NCBI GenBank assembly: GCA_013054445.1
Contig: JAAMPI010000101.1
Coordinates: 1 to 64,000 of the forward strand
Direction: 5' to 3'
DNA length: 64,000 nucleotides
Origin: Cudoniella acicularis
Lineage: Eukaryota; Ascomycota; Leotiomycetes; Helotiales; Helotiaceae
The notes below the pieces were generated by a model. It saw only the letters and a list, made by a program, of their open reading frames with translations, ran no database searches and was not told where the DNA came from. Positions 25,285-36,786 of this stretch are shown piece by piece. The stretch's first letter is position 1; the number at the start of each line of letters is the position of its first letter. The translations under genes were made by a program, and so were the position numbers.

Positions 25285-26177
25285 GTACCAGCGGACAGAT
25301 TTCACGAAAGGACATAGCTATCAACGTGCAATATTCTCAGAATTTTAGAAATTTCAATTCATATTTGCTTTTATGTGTTTAAATTACTTGTAGTATGACT
25401 GGTGCTTTCACTCGCTAAATCGTAAATGCGACGGTTTGATTTGCAACCACTCAAAATGATATAATAGACAATCAAAATTCATGAAGTATTATTGTATAGC
25501 CCCAAGATAAAACAAAGTAGAAATATAGGGGTAAGTAATTCGACACCCGAGTTTTTATCAGCTCCGTTGGGTCGAGCTGCATTCGAACCTCCTTTAAAAG
25601 GGTTCGAATCGGCTAAGTCAACTTGACTCCAGATCCCGGGGCAATAAATATCCACAAGCTTTCAAACTGCTGTATTTATATTTATCACAAGTCGCTTTTG
25701 ATGCCTGTAGGCAGACGCTGGAGCCTGCTGTAGGATTCGTGTTCTAGGCAGCAGTTACAGGGCCCCTCAGTACATATATAGCGCACTTCTCACTGTAGAC
25801 TTAATGGAACTGTTAGGAAAAAGCAATTCTTAGGGTGCTGAATCAACTGGAGCCCTTGAAGCTTCTGTTCAGGCCTCTGGAACCTGCTTCCTTAGTTATC
25901 GCAATCCTACCTTATTATCACCAACTTCTCGAATTCCATTGATTTGATCCCTAAATCTCAACAGGAACATCACTGAAAAACCAACACTTGAGCGTGGCTT
26001 TAATTGATTCTTTGGCCCGCTTGGAGGATGTTCACCGCGTACCAACCGCCGACGGGTTTGTTATTTGCATCACGCACGGTAATATCCAGTTGACGAGGAT
26101 GAAGCCGGGTCGACAGGCTGCGGTATTGCCGATCCTTTCATTGTGGCCAGCTGGTTTTCGACAATATGGTTCTGTTT
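25285..26177. other. intergenic, AT-rich, no gene seen
   Basis: No open frame with recognisable content. A short inverted TTCGAA pair (gcattcgaacctcc and gggttcgaatcgg) near 25580-25610 looks superficially like a tRNA arm but does not fold into one. Confidence 0.4.
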
Positions 26178-26761
26178 AGAGGGCACAGCGTGGTTTTTGA
26201 TTGGACTGATTACCGACTGATTGACTAATCAGCAAAATCAGCTGATTACTGATGGATCGTACTGATTAATTGATTAAATCAGTTAAATTTTAAACCTCTC
26301 CCTTAAGATAACTTTTATAAAAAGAGTATTTTGTAACTAAATATAATTCTCTTTTTTTAATTTTTTTTTTTATAAAATAATTAAATATTAAATTATAAAG
26401 CTATTTCTCGTATTCTCGTATTTCTCTTTCGTATTCGGATAAAACTAAAGCCTACAAAAGCCCGCTGAAGCCCGCTAAAATTTAGTGTACTCTTCTACTA
26501 AAAATATATAATTATTTAAAAATTCTACACTAATTATAATAAAAAAAGGTCTTTAGATTCGTTATTAGCGACTTAATTATAGTACTATATTAAATTTTCG
26601 CAATTTCCAATTCGCTTTTAATAAAAAATTAATCTTTTTAGTGTTCCTTAGTATTGACCAGTAGTAATCAATTAATCACAACTGATGATCAGCTGACTGA
26701 TTAATCAGCATATCACTGATCGATCGATCGCCGAGTAGTTAAAAACCACACTGAGAAGGCA
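26178..26761. mobile_element. hAT-like non-autonomous DNA transposon (MITE) with target-site duplication
   Basis: The element is 26186-26753 (568 bp). Its ends are inverted: left CAGCGTGGTTTTT, right the complement of CAGTGTGGTTTTT (12 of 13 match). It is flanked by AGAGGGCA (26178-26185) and AGAAGGCA (26754-26761), an 8-bp target-site duplication with one G/A difference. CAG...CTG termini and 8-bp duplications are the hallmark of hAT elements. Inside each end are several imperfect copies of ctgattaatcag-like subrepeats. The centre (about 26290-26640) is extremely AT-rich and codes for nothing. The differences are transitions, as RIP would produce. Confidence 0.8.
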
Positions 26762-27312
26762 ACTTCCTCGTTTCAACCAGATTATCGGCAAGCTTGGTTT
26801 TGTTCGACTCCGCGCTCGAGGCGTATCAAAAAATAAGGGTGAGGACTGAGGCTGAGAGCATGCCAAGATTGCAGCTGCAAGCTGTGTAACCTAACTGCTG
26901 CACGGAATTCGCCGCTCAACAAATCACCCTCTCTCATTGTTGATTTTAAGACTTTGTGCAGACGATGAAGAAAGCACAAATTGTGTATGGCTTGACCCGG
27001 TTGCCAATGAAAGGCCGTCAAATCAGGAGATGAGCTCAGGTTTTCATATTGGACAGCTTTCAGGTCTGTTCTGAGAATCTGAGCCACGGCGCCTATGTTT
27101 TCGAAACTTTACCACTACTTGGCAATGAATTCAAGACATCAACAGCACTGCAAATGAGTAAGGCAGGCTTGCTCAACTTCGCCGTCCTTTCTTTACCTCT
27201 TTTCCTATCGTTTCACTCCAAATTTTAGTCTTCTGCACAGTACGCGTACACTCGCTCAATTTCCTTTACCATCGTCGTCGATCCTTTCATTCATTTCAAC
27301 AAAAAACAAATC

Positions 27313-28215
27313 ATGTCCTTCACTTCTGTCTTCCCTCCAAGTTCCACCCCAGGAGGTTGGTACGGCTGCTTCGGTCCTCCCACAATCGTCACGCCCAACG
27401 TCCCTATCGCGTGGCCCGTCTTGGGCCAAGTACCATGCGGCAACGGGACCGTTGAAAGCTGCTGCATCATCGGCGATCAATGCCTTTCCAACGGCGTCTG
27501 TCAGATCTTACCTGTGTTCACCAATGACAAAGGGCAACAGCCTCTCTACTACGGTGCCTATTGCACCGATCCTACATTTTCTTCTCCAGAATGCGCAGCG
27601 AATTGCGGTTAGTAGTCTTATATTTAGCCTTCCTCTTTTCCTCAAAGTAGACAGGTTTAGATTCTGAACGAGGAGAGAGAAATACTAATGCTAATTGAGG
27701 GGTTCCCAGCGGTGAGATACATGGCGTATTGCGGCAGCAACAATCTCTGGCAATGCGGCGACACGGATCGCACACAACCGATTTCGTGCAATCTTTCGGC
27801 TACCACGAACACTGCTTCCTCCACCTTCTTCATGATTGAACCCTCGAAGCTGGCAAAGGGGTCGGTTCTCCCATCCACGGAGCCAACGACCACAGAAAGT
27901 CAGTATATACCTACGCAGTGGGGGAAACCTAGCGCTGCTGCTACTGTACTACAGAATTCTTCCACTTCCACGACGACGGCACAGACCATAAGTCTCGTAA
28001 CCTCATCGGTGGCTCCTGCGGGGACGTCAACTTCTTCGAGTAGCAATAGCGGGAGTGGGGACGGTCTTTCGGGCGGCACTATCGCAGCCGCAGCGACGGT
28101 GGCGACGATTCTAGGGGTTCCGCTGGCCGCCTTTGGGATTTTCGTGGCGATGTACCCGGATAGGGCGAGGAGGGGATGTGGTGGGTTTTGGCGCTTTATA
28201 TTTTGTAGGCAGTAG
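27313..28215 (+). CDS. Cys-rich, Ser/Thr-rich single-span membrane protein
   Basis: Two exons, 27313-27607 and 27710-28215 (intron 102 bp, GTTAGT...CCCAG), giving 266 residues. The N-terminal third has about ten cysteines in a pattern such as CCIIGDQCLSNGVC, YCTDPTF...PEC..NCG, and later WQCG. This is a layout seen in a family of fungal membrane-anchored proteins with an extracellular-type Cys domain. A Ser/Thr-rich mucin-like stalk follows, then one membrane helix at about residues 220-243 (GGTIAAAATVATILGVPLAA) and a short basic, Cys-containing tail ending FIFCRQ. No classical signal peptide is visible at the start, so topology probably depends on the single helix. A cell-surface or wall-sensing role is plausible but only inferred. 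Confidence 0.75.
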
Positions 28216-31200
28216 GTAGGTAGGTGAGGAGTGTAAGACTTGACTGACTGACTGCGAAGCTGTACGTACGGTAGTGATATAATATATGATGCTTTGAAAA
28301 TTGAGAATTTTGAATTTTATCTGCGAAAATGGGAAACGGTGGTGATTGTGTGGTTGGTTGTTTTGTGAAGGGAGAGGACGAAGGATTAAGTGGAGGGTTT
28401 TCGTACGTCTTTGCAGAAGAATAGCCCGTCTTATAGGAGATCTCATATACTGAGACCATGCCAACTTATATTCCGTTAAAACAACCCAAATACGACCCCC
28501 CTTTCACATCATTTGGGGAGGGGAAGAAGGGTTAGAAGATAGGACATAAAAGAGATGCTCTTGGGGTGTGGAAACGGTGCTCGTGTAGAGAGTCGGTGAT
28601 TGGCCTGAGCGGATTAGGAAAAGAAAACCGGCGGGGAGGGATCTCTAGCTAAGGGAAGAGGGGCCTTTTCAGGCCTCTCGTTAAAAGTTAATAATTTCTA
28701 GTAAGTATATAAATAGGGTAAGCAGGCCTAAGTAAACCTAAACAAACCTGAGCCGAAGCTAAGCCGGACCTAAGCCGAGCCTAAGCAAAGGCGGCGCTGC
28801 TTACATTAGATATAGGGTTAGGAAATGGAAACATTCCCGTCATATAACAAGTACACTCACAACTGACGTGAGAATTTGTTAAACTTCAAAAGCCACAACT
28901 TCATAAGGCTGATTCTTATAAGCGTATTCAGCTCTCGTATCGAGTTACACGAATGATCTTCTCAGCGTGGGGGAATCAGTCATCGTTTCTCAACAAATAA
29001 TATCTCTTGGATTAGTATCTCGCTCTTTGGCAATCATCAACGAGCCTGCTCTTAATATGACTAGACAAAGGATTAAACACGTTTCAATTCTCAATTCATT
29101 AAGAATCGCTGATACCACAAGGTAATGCATTTTATTTGCGATGGACCGATTTCTGAAATTATATTAAGATATGCTTTCGAGTCCAAGGGCATGGAAATCA
29201 CAGAAAATAGCAGCAAAACTCCGCGTCAATTCGGACTTCGTCGCACGAAAAACTTCAAAAGATTGAAATATTCACGAAATGACATTCTATCTAGGGACTT
29301 GAAGAGGCAATACTGGGTTTGGGATAATATACGTGTATGATTTTTAAGTGTACAAATTGTTGTGGCTTTTGGATTTTACAAGTGAAGATGGGGTGCGGGG
29401 TTATCGATTGAAGCGAGCGGAGAGGCAAATATTTCTCTGCCGGTAGATTGATTGATTGATTGATTGATCCTTTTTATATGCTGTATAAGTCGAAGACTAT
29501 GGTAGCATGGCTAAGGGCCTCCTAGGGACCTCAGTTCCAACAGACCCCTCGCGAAGTAATATTCAGGAAGCAGATAAGGCTCTGCTTCCCCGGCTACACG
29601 AGTATATTTAGTATATAGGAGGCCTAAAATACAGCTATCTATACAGGAGTCGAACTTACCTCTCTAGGCGCTTCCGGGAAAGCAACCTAACGTACTTACC
29701 ATTTATACTAATAGATAGTGTATAGTAAGTCTCCCTTCTAGTGACATTAGGGAGCGGATCCTAGCTTAACCAAGGCGACACCTTTAAGATTTCCCCTCTA
29801 TCGATAGTTTTCCTATACCTCCTTACACAGCCTATCACACTAGCCCCTAGAGCTTCAGAACCCCCCCGGAAGGTTCCTACTTCACCTATAGACGCGACTT
29901 TCCTCATATCCTAACCTCCCTCCATATATATTGTCGGTATACGTGTCATATCGGGAATAAGTATATAGTAGTCGTGTGCGTACGCTATGAAACTAGAGTA
30001 TTATATGTTATCTTTATCATGAAAAAGGAGAGCGTAGATTTAGGCGAAAATCCCACGTCTCGACCCTAGAGGGTCTTAATCGTTCGTCCTCGAATAGGCA
30101 GACACTCCTAGTACACGAGCGAGAGGGCTGTTTTCCTCGTATATGATCGATTCGGTCTTGTGCTTAACTGTCGGTGGTGGTAGGACTCTGTTTTATGATC
30201 GTCGTCGTGGTGAAAATTTTTCAATCGCCTCTACCGAAGGCAGAAATCCCTTCTCGCACCCTAAAACCACAACTCCACCTCTTGACTCAATCTTGGCTCT
30301 ACAGGCCCTCAAAGAGGGCCGCAGGTTTGTGGGGACATCGCGTACAGGTGTTGAGTCTCGTCCCCCTTCTCTGCCGGTAGAACACTTTAAAACTGCACAA
30401 CCACAAATTATTTCCAACCCACATAAAGATTAGTACTTTAGAGATCTTTCCCACTGCCGATTATGGGTAGAAACGAAAAAGGAGGCGCCCGCCTCTCAGG
30501 GTAAATTAAGGAGCCAGCTTATATGTCTACCCATCAATCGCACATCAAAAAGTAGCAACAGACAAATATTACTCAAGAATTGAGGGTCATATACAGAACT
30601 AAAGTACAGTGCAAGCAAACCTCGAGCAAGCAAGAGAACTGGCAAAGGAAACATAAAACTAAGAGCCTCTGACCGACAGGCATCAGTCATCACATGTTTA
30701 TATATAAGCAATTAATAGAAGTTTAGTTTATAAGTTTATAATTTTTATTAAAAAAGTTATTAAAGATTTTAATTTATATATAAATTATATATGATTTTTT
30801 AGATTTTTTTTAAAGCTTAATATTATAATCTATAAGCTAAGAATTTTTANATTTNTTATATTANATGANATATATAAATAGCTTATATTTTAAATTTTAG
30901 ATAATTATATTAAGTNTTNATAGAATTATAAATACCTAAAAATAACTATTTTTGGTGTAAAAGGGTGGGCCAAAAGGGGGGGTGGGGACTTATACGGGAA
31001 ATTTATTCTGTTGGTGTGCCATTGCAAGTCGTGATATCAGAACGCTCATCTTCATTGCCAGCTATTTCCTTATCCCAGCTCCTCTGGCGCCGCTTCGATC
31101 TGCATTACAGAGGGTAGTGCGACTCATCGGCATCTTGGTTCTGCAGCATTAGATAGTTGTTGGGTTAAGTCTAGATAAGGCACATGGCAGTACAGATCCG

Positions 31201-31510
31201 GAGTTCTATGTCTTTTTAAACGGTGGGGCTAATTGCGGCTGTCGCTTGGTGGCTGAAGATGCGGCGTTAAGCCCCCTTTAGTAATTCAAAATCAAATTCA
31301 CGAGAACCAAATATAGTAAATGTACATATAGATTCAAATAAAATGCAGAGATATTATAGATCCTGAGGCCCAACTAGCGTGAGGTTACTTTTCTCCAAAA
31401 TAACTTTCCAAAGACTTGACTTCTAACCACGGATGTTGACCCTATCGAAGCCAACCTTACCAACCGTCCTAACCATCCTATCCAGAACAGGAATCCTACG
31501 TAGAAGGAGC
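28216..31510. other. repeat-rich intergenic region with RIP-like sequence
   Basis: No gene supported. Near 28690-28800 there is a degenerate repeat of cctaagc/cctgagccgaagc. A four-fold ATTG/GATT microsatellite lies at about 29448-29468. From 29500 to 30130 the sequence is rich in TA-containing triplets (cta, tag, tat) with no open frame, typical of a RIPped transposon I cannot name. 30700-30950 is almost pure AT with six N bases (30850-30919). It is bordered by a G-rich tract ggggggg-tggggacttatacg near 30976-31000. Confidence 0.45.
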
Positions 31511-32101
31511 TTATGCAAGCCGAGCCTCGTCAACTATAGAGTCTAGAATAATAGGATCATGGGTAGTGCCGCCGCCGCTAAAACGGGATAGTGGAAGTCG
31601 ACCTGAAGAAGGTATACTCTCACGCACACGGTTGCTAACACGAGACGTCCGCTTTACATCTCGCCGATGACGAGGCTTTTGATAGTCCGAAGCCGGTTGC
31701 CAACGATGGAAGGCATGAATAGCATGCGAAAGCCAGCCAGGAATCGGTTTTATCACCTGCTCGGGGCGAGAGGCTGCAGGATTCCAGCTGGAATAATAAT
31801 TCAATACCGTTAGTCCGGACATATTTGTTAGGATAGAGTCAATCGCGGTGGGATGAAAACGAGCCGCGTTGGCTTCGTCGATATAGTCCGGACTTGAGAA
31901 GAAATCCAGGCCTACTGCAAGTTCTACTTCCGAGTACGGCATACGGTATTGCTTGACTTGTCCATTGATGTGTACAGGATTGGCGTATTGCCGCACTCGA
32001 GAGAGAGCAATAGAGTAAGCTCTCTGGACATTGGCTGGCGTTAGCCGGATAGTAGGCAGGATGCCAAGGACTTCGAATGGATTAGGTTCCTGGCGAGACA
32101 T
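31511..32101 (-). CDS. small protein with J-domain-like N terminus
   Basis: 196 residues from the ATG giving MSRQEPNPFEVLGILP. The open frame extends further upstream, but that part is hydrophobic and leader-like, so I chose this start. NPFEVLGI followed by LTPANVQRAYSIALSRVRQ matches the first two helices of DnaJ-like domains (D-P-Y-x-x-L-G-I ... A-Y-R). The HPD motif needed to stimulate Hsp70 is absent, so it would be a J-like protein at most. The middle is unremarkable and the C terminus is basic then Ser/Gly-rich, ending SIVDEARLA. It sits inside repeat-rich DNA and could be a lineage-specific gene. Confidence 0.45.
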   Translation of the reverse strand: MSRQEPNPFEVLGILPTIRLTPANVQRAYSIALSRVRQYANPVHINGQVKQYRMPYSEVELAVGLDFFSSPDYIDEANAARFHPTAIDSILTNMSGLTVLNYYSSWNPAASRPEQVIKPIPGWLSHAIHAFHRWQPASDYQKPRHRRDVKRTSRVSNRVRESIPSSGRLPLSRFSGGGTTHDPIILDSIVDEARLA

Positions 32102-33041
32102 ATTGAGGACGTTGGAGTTTACAGTCGGCAACCATTTGAAGGTAACTGAAGTGATCCGCAAGCCCGATTCGTGGTAAGAATACAGAGATTGATGGAATGA
32201 CGAGACGTTATAGCGGTTGAGATGGCTTAGGACTGCAGAATTGATGGAAATGTAATAGAGAAGAAGGAATAATAGGGTCGGAAGACAGATGAAATAGCTG
32301 GGGAAGAAGCAAATACTGTTTGTAAGCACAGACCATTCACGCCCTCATTGTCGCCTCCGACTGATCAGCTGACGACGTCGAGCGGAATTAAGTTTAGAAG
32401 AAGTCCTGCGGCTTCAGCAGGCTCTTGCAACTATGGACGCCAAGTTCAACGCCCAGGACTAGTGCCAAGACTAAGACTTAAGGCCGAGAGTAGAAGGGAA
32501 TTTGGAATCCAAAGGGATTGGTGGGGCCATCGTGACTCAAAATCGAGGGGTAAATGAGTGGCTGATGGTTTGTGGCTGGGGACGCTGAGAAGACGAAGAT
32601 CGCAAACTTTTTTGACGCCCCAAAACACGAACAATATCGCAAGGAGGCTTACACCCGAACACACGAACCCTTGTACAACCCAGCCCCGTGCAGGCTTCAC
32701 CAAATCGATAAATCAAAATAGCTGGAATCTGCCGTATCATTTCCTCCGCTGGGAGTTGTGGGGGTTGAAAGACGAGGGATACTGAAGAGCAAGGAGTCTT
32801 TCCCCCGGTCCAATCACGATACTCCGATGTCTTGGTGTGTCCCAAGTTGGAGTTGTTTTCTATGCCTTCTAGGGTTGTTCCTCGCGAAGCGATTTGATTG
32901 GCCGCGAACAAAACCAACTGTTATGTTGGCCCAACCCGCATGTCCCTTTTCTTCAATAGTCTGCATCAAGGTAGCAACTTTACAAACTCCTCTACACAAT
33001 TCCAGCTCATTCAATCAACAAACACATTTCAACATCAAATC

Positions 33042-34148
33042 ATGGCCCAAAATAACTGCACAGCTTTGATTCCGTATACTCCCTGTCACTCCTCCTTTCC
33101 TCGTCAACCCCGTAACTCACCTCCAACAACCTTCTGTTCCCTCCCAAGAGAAATCCGCGACACGATTTACAGCCTCGCACTTATATCCCCAACGCCCATC
33201 ACCGTTTGGAAAGGCTCCACAGAGTACTTCTTTATCGACCCGCTTCCAGAGGGACCCCACCCCCGGCCCAGGGCATGCGTATGGTGGCGCCAACTTCACC
33301 ACGAGTTTCCCGCCGCCCACCTCCGCGCGCTCAACCTGAACCTACTCTTTTGCAACAAGACGCTACACCGAGAAGCAGCCTTGATTTTCTACTGCAAAAA
33401 CACGTTTTCGTTTGAGGGGGACCACAACTGGGATCCGCTCGTTTCGTGGCTCAAGAGCATCGGCGTCGAGAATCGAACCTCGTTGACGTCGTTACAGGTC
33501 GATGCCGACCGACAAGATCAGGCGTGGCAGGATTCGCGGGGCGAGAGAATGCGAGTTGGTGGTAGTGGTTATCCGAGGGAGGAAATATATCCCCGACACC
33601 CGTACCTCCATGCTCCTCCTACTCGCAGAGGAGGACTTTTCAGACACGGCTGGGTAGATAATATCAACCCCGTTGTGGAAGAGGTATTCTCGTTGTTGCA
33701 GGGGAAACGGGCGCCGGGGCAGCAGCCAGTCACGATTTCCATGCAGCTTGCTAAATCTTACCCTTACCCCGGTAGAGGACGAAACCCCCACCCTATGGAA
33801 CAAAAACCCGAAAACGGCTGGTACAGCATGGATCTACCAAACCTAATAGAGAAATTCCTGTATCTTCACACGGATGGGAAGTCAATAGAGGTGCTTTGGA
33901 AAGGCTGCTTTGTGCGGGAACCCTTGCTGGCTGAGAAGCAAGAACTTTTCGAGAAGCAGGGATGGAAAATGACGATTTGGCCTGTGTTGGAGAAGGACGG
34001 GGCTCCTGGGTTGTGGGTTATGTATGTGTTGAGGAGAGAGAGGTTTCTTGGGCCGTTCGAGCTCATGGCGCAGGACCCTTCGCCCTATTCACATTCTGCG
34101 TGTAGCCGCCGTAGGCTTAATGGCACTGATGGAGAGTGTCACTTATGA
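33042..34148 (+). CDS. F-box/2EXR-like protein
   Basis: A single-exon 368-residue protein. The ATG at 33042 follows a typical A/C-rich fungal leader (acatcaaatc), and earlier in-frame codons lack that context. Near residues 35-50 the motif FCSLPREIRDTIYSLAL is the LP.E.R..IY signature of the 2EXR/F-box-like domain common in Leotiomycetes. LLFCNKTLHREAALIFYCKN follows, the conserved second half of that domain. Proteins of this type are numerous, rapidly evolving and mostly uncharacterised; some may be substrate adaptors of SCF ubiquitin ligases. The rest has no known motif. No signal peptide or membrane segment. Confidence 0.7.
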   Translation: MAQNNCTALIPYTPCHSSFPRQPRNSPPTTFCSLPREIRDTIYSLALISPTPITVWKGSTEYFFIDPLPEGPHPRPRACVWWRQLHHEFPAAHLRALNLNLLFCNKTLHREAALIFYCKNTFSFEGDHNWDPLVSWLKSIGVENRTSLTSLQVDADRQDQAWQDSRGERMRVGGSGYPREEIYPRHPYLHAPPTRRGGLFRHGWVDNINPVVEEVFSLLQGKRAPGQQPVTISMQLAKSYPYPGRGRNPHPMEQKPENGWYSMDLPNLIEKFLYLHTDGKSIEVLWKGCFVREPLLAEKQELFEKQGWKMTIWPVLEKDGAPGLWVMYVLRRERFLGPFELMAQDPSPYSHSACSRRRLNGTDGECHL

Positions 34149-34388
34149 GTGTTACATCACCAGGTTGGTTTAGAATTTGTGGGTATTTACAATATACATA
34201 TAGGATTAGGCAAAAAACGACAAGATCAATATATTTAGAGACTGATACCTAGACAACAATGAATTCGAATCTCAACTACAACCACAAAGCAAACCCTCTA
34301 AAAATCAAATCTAAATACTACTAAGCAATGAAACCACGATTCCAATTCTGTTGTTGATAGAATCCTCCCTTTGTGCTTTAAGATACCA

Positions 34389-35129
34389 TCATACCTCAGG
34401 ATAGGCAAGAAAGCCAATGTCCAAATTCCCCAAGACTGTGGTACATACGACCTGCCGACCTTGTTCGTAAGTCTGCAATTTCTTGCACGGCCAACGCGGC
34501 CCGGGTGCCCCTACCCAGTCAGTTGTTGTGCCCGTGTACAATCCGTAAACCGACAAAAATGGTTTGTTCTCGCTAGCTATTGGAAATTTATGGCCTAACG
34601 ACACAGCCAAGGCGATAGCAAGATCTTCCGCGTGAAAACTTGTGCTGCCTGAAAGAACCTGTTTCCATTGTGGGCAATCATTGATTTGGTCTTCGATAAA
34701 GTCGATACATTGTTGTTGTTCATTTTGGGGTATTGAAGCCACAAAACAATGATTACCAGTGCCTGGAAGACATAAGGCGACAATGAGATTCGTTCCACCC
34801 TCGGGCTTCATCGCGTTGTAGGCAGCCTCTGCAACGACTTTACTCCAGGCAGCATTACCAACCTGAGAACTAGTCTGGCCAGTCCAAACCTTATCCCAAG
34901 TTTGCATCAGAGGACTGATCCAGTTCACAATCGGCGCTCTAGGCACAACCTCTTCTGGGATTCTTGGTATGAGAGCTGCCGAGTTTTCCCCGGTGGAGTG
35001 GTCTAAGGAACGATCATCCGAACGCTCTACCACGAGGGCCGCACATTGCTCATGGAGGCTGAGTACCAGGCCCCAGATCAGGAAGCATGACAGATATTGA
35101 GAGACTTTGGATACCGATCCTGGAAACAT
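34389..35129 (-). CDS. predicted secreted protein with HAE motif (deaminase-like?)
   Basis: A single-exon 246-residue protein. The N terminus MFPGSVSKVSQYLSCFLIWG and the following hydrophobic LVLSLHEQCAA form a signal peptide. A possible processing region with RS/RA lies up to VVPRAPIVNW. The mature part has six or so cysteines. Late in the sequence STSFHAEDLAIALA followed about 50 residues on by RWPCKK...VVCTTVLGNLDIGF recalls the H-A-E ... P-C-x-C zinc sites of cytidine-deaminase-fold proteins, but the second cysteine is not at the usual spacing. I rate the fold as a hypothesis only. A secreted effector or extracellular protein is likely. A TATATA motif about 100 bp upstream (near 35230) could be its promoter element. 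Confidence 0.6.
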   Translation of the reverse strand: MFPGSVSKVSQYLSCFLIWGLVLSLHEQCAALVVERSDDRSLDHSTGENSAALIPRIPEEVVPRAPIVNWISPLMQTWDKVWTGQTSSQVGNAAWSKVVAEAAYNAMKPEGGTNLIVALCLPGTGNHCFVASIPQNEQQQCIDFIEDQINDCPQWKQVLSGSTSFHAEDLAIALAVSLGHKFPIASENKPFLSVYGLYTGTTTDWVGAPGPRWPCKKLQTYEQGRQVVCTTVLGNLDIGFLAYPEV

Positions 35130-36570
35130 GTTGGCGTATATGAAGCTTGAAGAGATAGACTGATGATATAATAGGTAGAAGGTGGTTTAGAGAAAGTAAA
35201 ACTTTAAATGAGTCCTTTTCGTCGAAGGATATATAGGTCAGGGTCTTGTAGTTGGAAAGCTGTTTGCTTTAGGAGGGAAGCTGACGCGGAGTTGTAGCTG
35301 ATGTGTTTTGTGATAATGAATACATACAGGAAACAAAGTCATTGATATAGAAAGCTATGGAGCCCCTCTAAAAGTTACAAGATCTAGGAATAACCCCCTA
35401 TTGACTCCTAACGATCCTTCTAAAATAGCATGTTGTGGCTATGGTGCTTTATTCCCTTCCACATGACATGATATTTACTTGTAAATCATAAAGGAATCTA
35501 TCTTGAAACAGATTTCCCTCTTCCCTAACAAGCTACATGTTTAATAGAAGCCAATCAGCGGACTATTAAACTGGATGAAGGATGTAGGAGGAAGTTGGTG
35601 ACGACTCTGCCCCTTTCACAAGTAAGATATGTGAAACATACCGTTCGAAAAGGAAGATCGAAATTTCCGTAGCTAGGCTTTAATAGGGGCGAAGTCCAAG
35701 TGTCTAAAATAGGGGTTGCACGAAATTGTATCCTGCGCCGCTCACTATCCAACAGTTTAGATTAACTATTCACTAACAAGTTAGCTAACATCTAATCTGA
35801 AACACTGAGCTAAATGTTAGATGATGGGCTTCCTAAAACGTTTTTAGGCTGCTTACTATCCAACAGTTGAATTTAAAAACCTGATTACTTTGACATAATT
35901 AGGTATATGTTGAATGATACTATTATGATAGGCTCCCTAGCTACTTTATTGATCCCACTGAACTACTTCTCACCGCCTCTCTTGCGCCCACCCCTAGGCG
36001 AGGCATGGTATATTGGAATTTAAGGCGTGGCAGAGGAGGGCATAGCTAAAAACAGTAAGGTCATCAAGTATAAAGTTTTCATAGTGTAAGATAGGCATTA
36101 GCCTTATATATCTAGGTATAAAACGATAAATCAGTATTTACAAGTAAAATAGTCTATAGTAGAGTCCGGAAAGCCTATAATTGCTTACTTTTTACGTATT
36201 AAAAGCCTTATTGTTTGAATTTATTTCTACTTTAAACCTGCTAATAACCTAACCCCCTACTACCCTAAATCACCATGCCCTCTTACGCCTTAACCAATCA
36301 GAGGCGAGGCAAGGCACATTGCCACCCTTAGGTGAGGAACCGGAGGGCGAACCCCCTTTTTTTGAAGGCGAGGCACGGCGAGGCGCATGCAGGCGCAGGC
36401 GGGGAGCAGGTGTTCATCGATTGATAATTTGATCCTCTTGGCCCGGTTCTTACTATCCAACAGTACTAGTTGAATATCTCAATCAAACTCTGCATTGTTG
36501 TCTACATCCTGAAGGAATGTAGCGTGGCTCCGTCCTGTTAGTACTTTACAAGGGAAAGGGTTTTATAGAT
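35130..36570. other. AT-rich stretch with repeated LTR-end-like motif
   Basis: No gene. The string ACTATCCAACAGT occurs at about 35744, 35854 and 36451, twice as CTTACTATCCAACAGT and once as CTCACTATCCAACAGT. Its complement TGTTGGATAG resembles the start of Copia-type LTRs, so the region may hold nested LTR fragments in minus orientation. A CG-rich repeat of aggcgaggca lies near 35994-36005 and 36300-36400. Confidence 0.4.
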
Positions 36571-36578
36571 AGGACCTG

Positions 36579-36586
36579 TATATAAA
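36579..36586 (+). promoter_or_regulatory. TATA box of the secreted repeat-peptide gene
   Basis: TATATAAA lies about 200 bp before the start codon at 36787. A C/T- and A-rich leader with CTCAATCC and TCACTTC-type stretches follows it. This arrangement is usual for highly expressed fungal secreted-protein genes. Confidence 0.5.
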
Positions 36587-36786
36587 GGGTGAATCTTTTC
36601 CTCTCTTACTGACTCAAACTCAATCCAATCATTCTCAGCTTAATCACTTCTATCAACCGCCTCTCAAACAAAGAGATATCTCTAAAACTCTCTACTTTTC
36701 AGCTAAATTCTTTTTAAAAACCACCTCCTAATCTTCAAATACTCTCACCTATATTCACCCTATTTTCTCCTAAAAGCTTCCTCACA

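Noticed and set aside
25570..25620. tRNA-like gttcgaatc strings
   Set aside because: A box-B-like sequence is present twice in opposite orientation, but the T-stem bases do not pair and no A box or acceptor stem can be placed.
30143..30433. 96-residue open frame
   Set aside because: No motif, low-complexity composition, opposite-strand frame equally open; lies in RIP-like repeat DNA.
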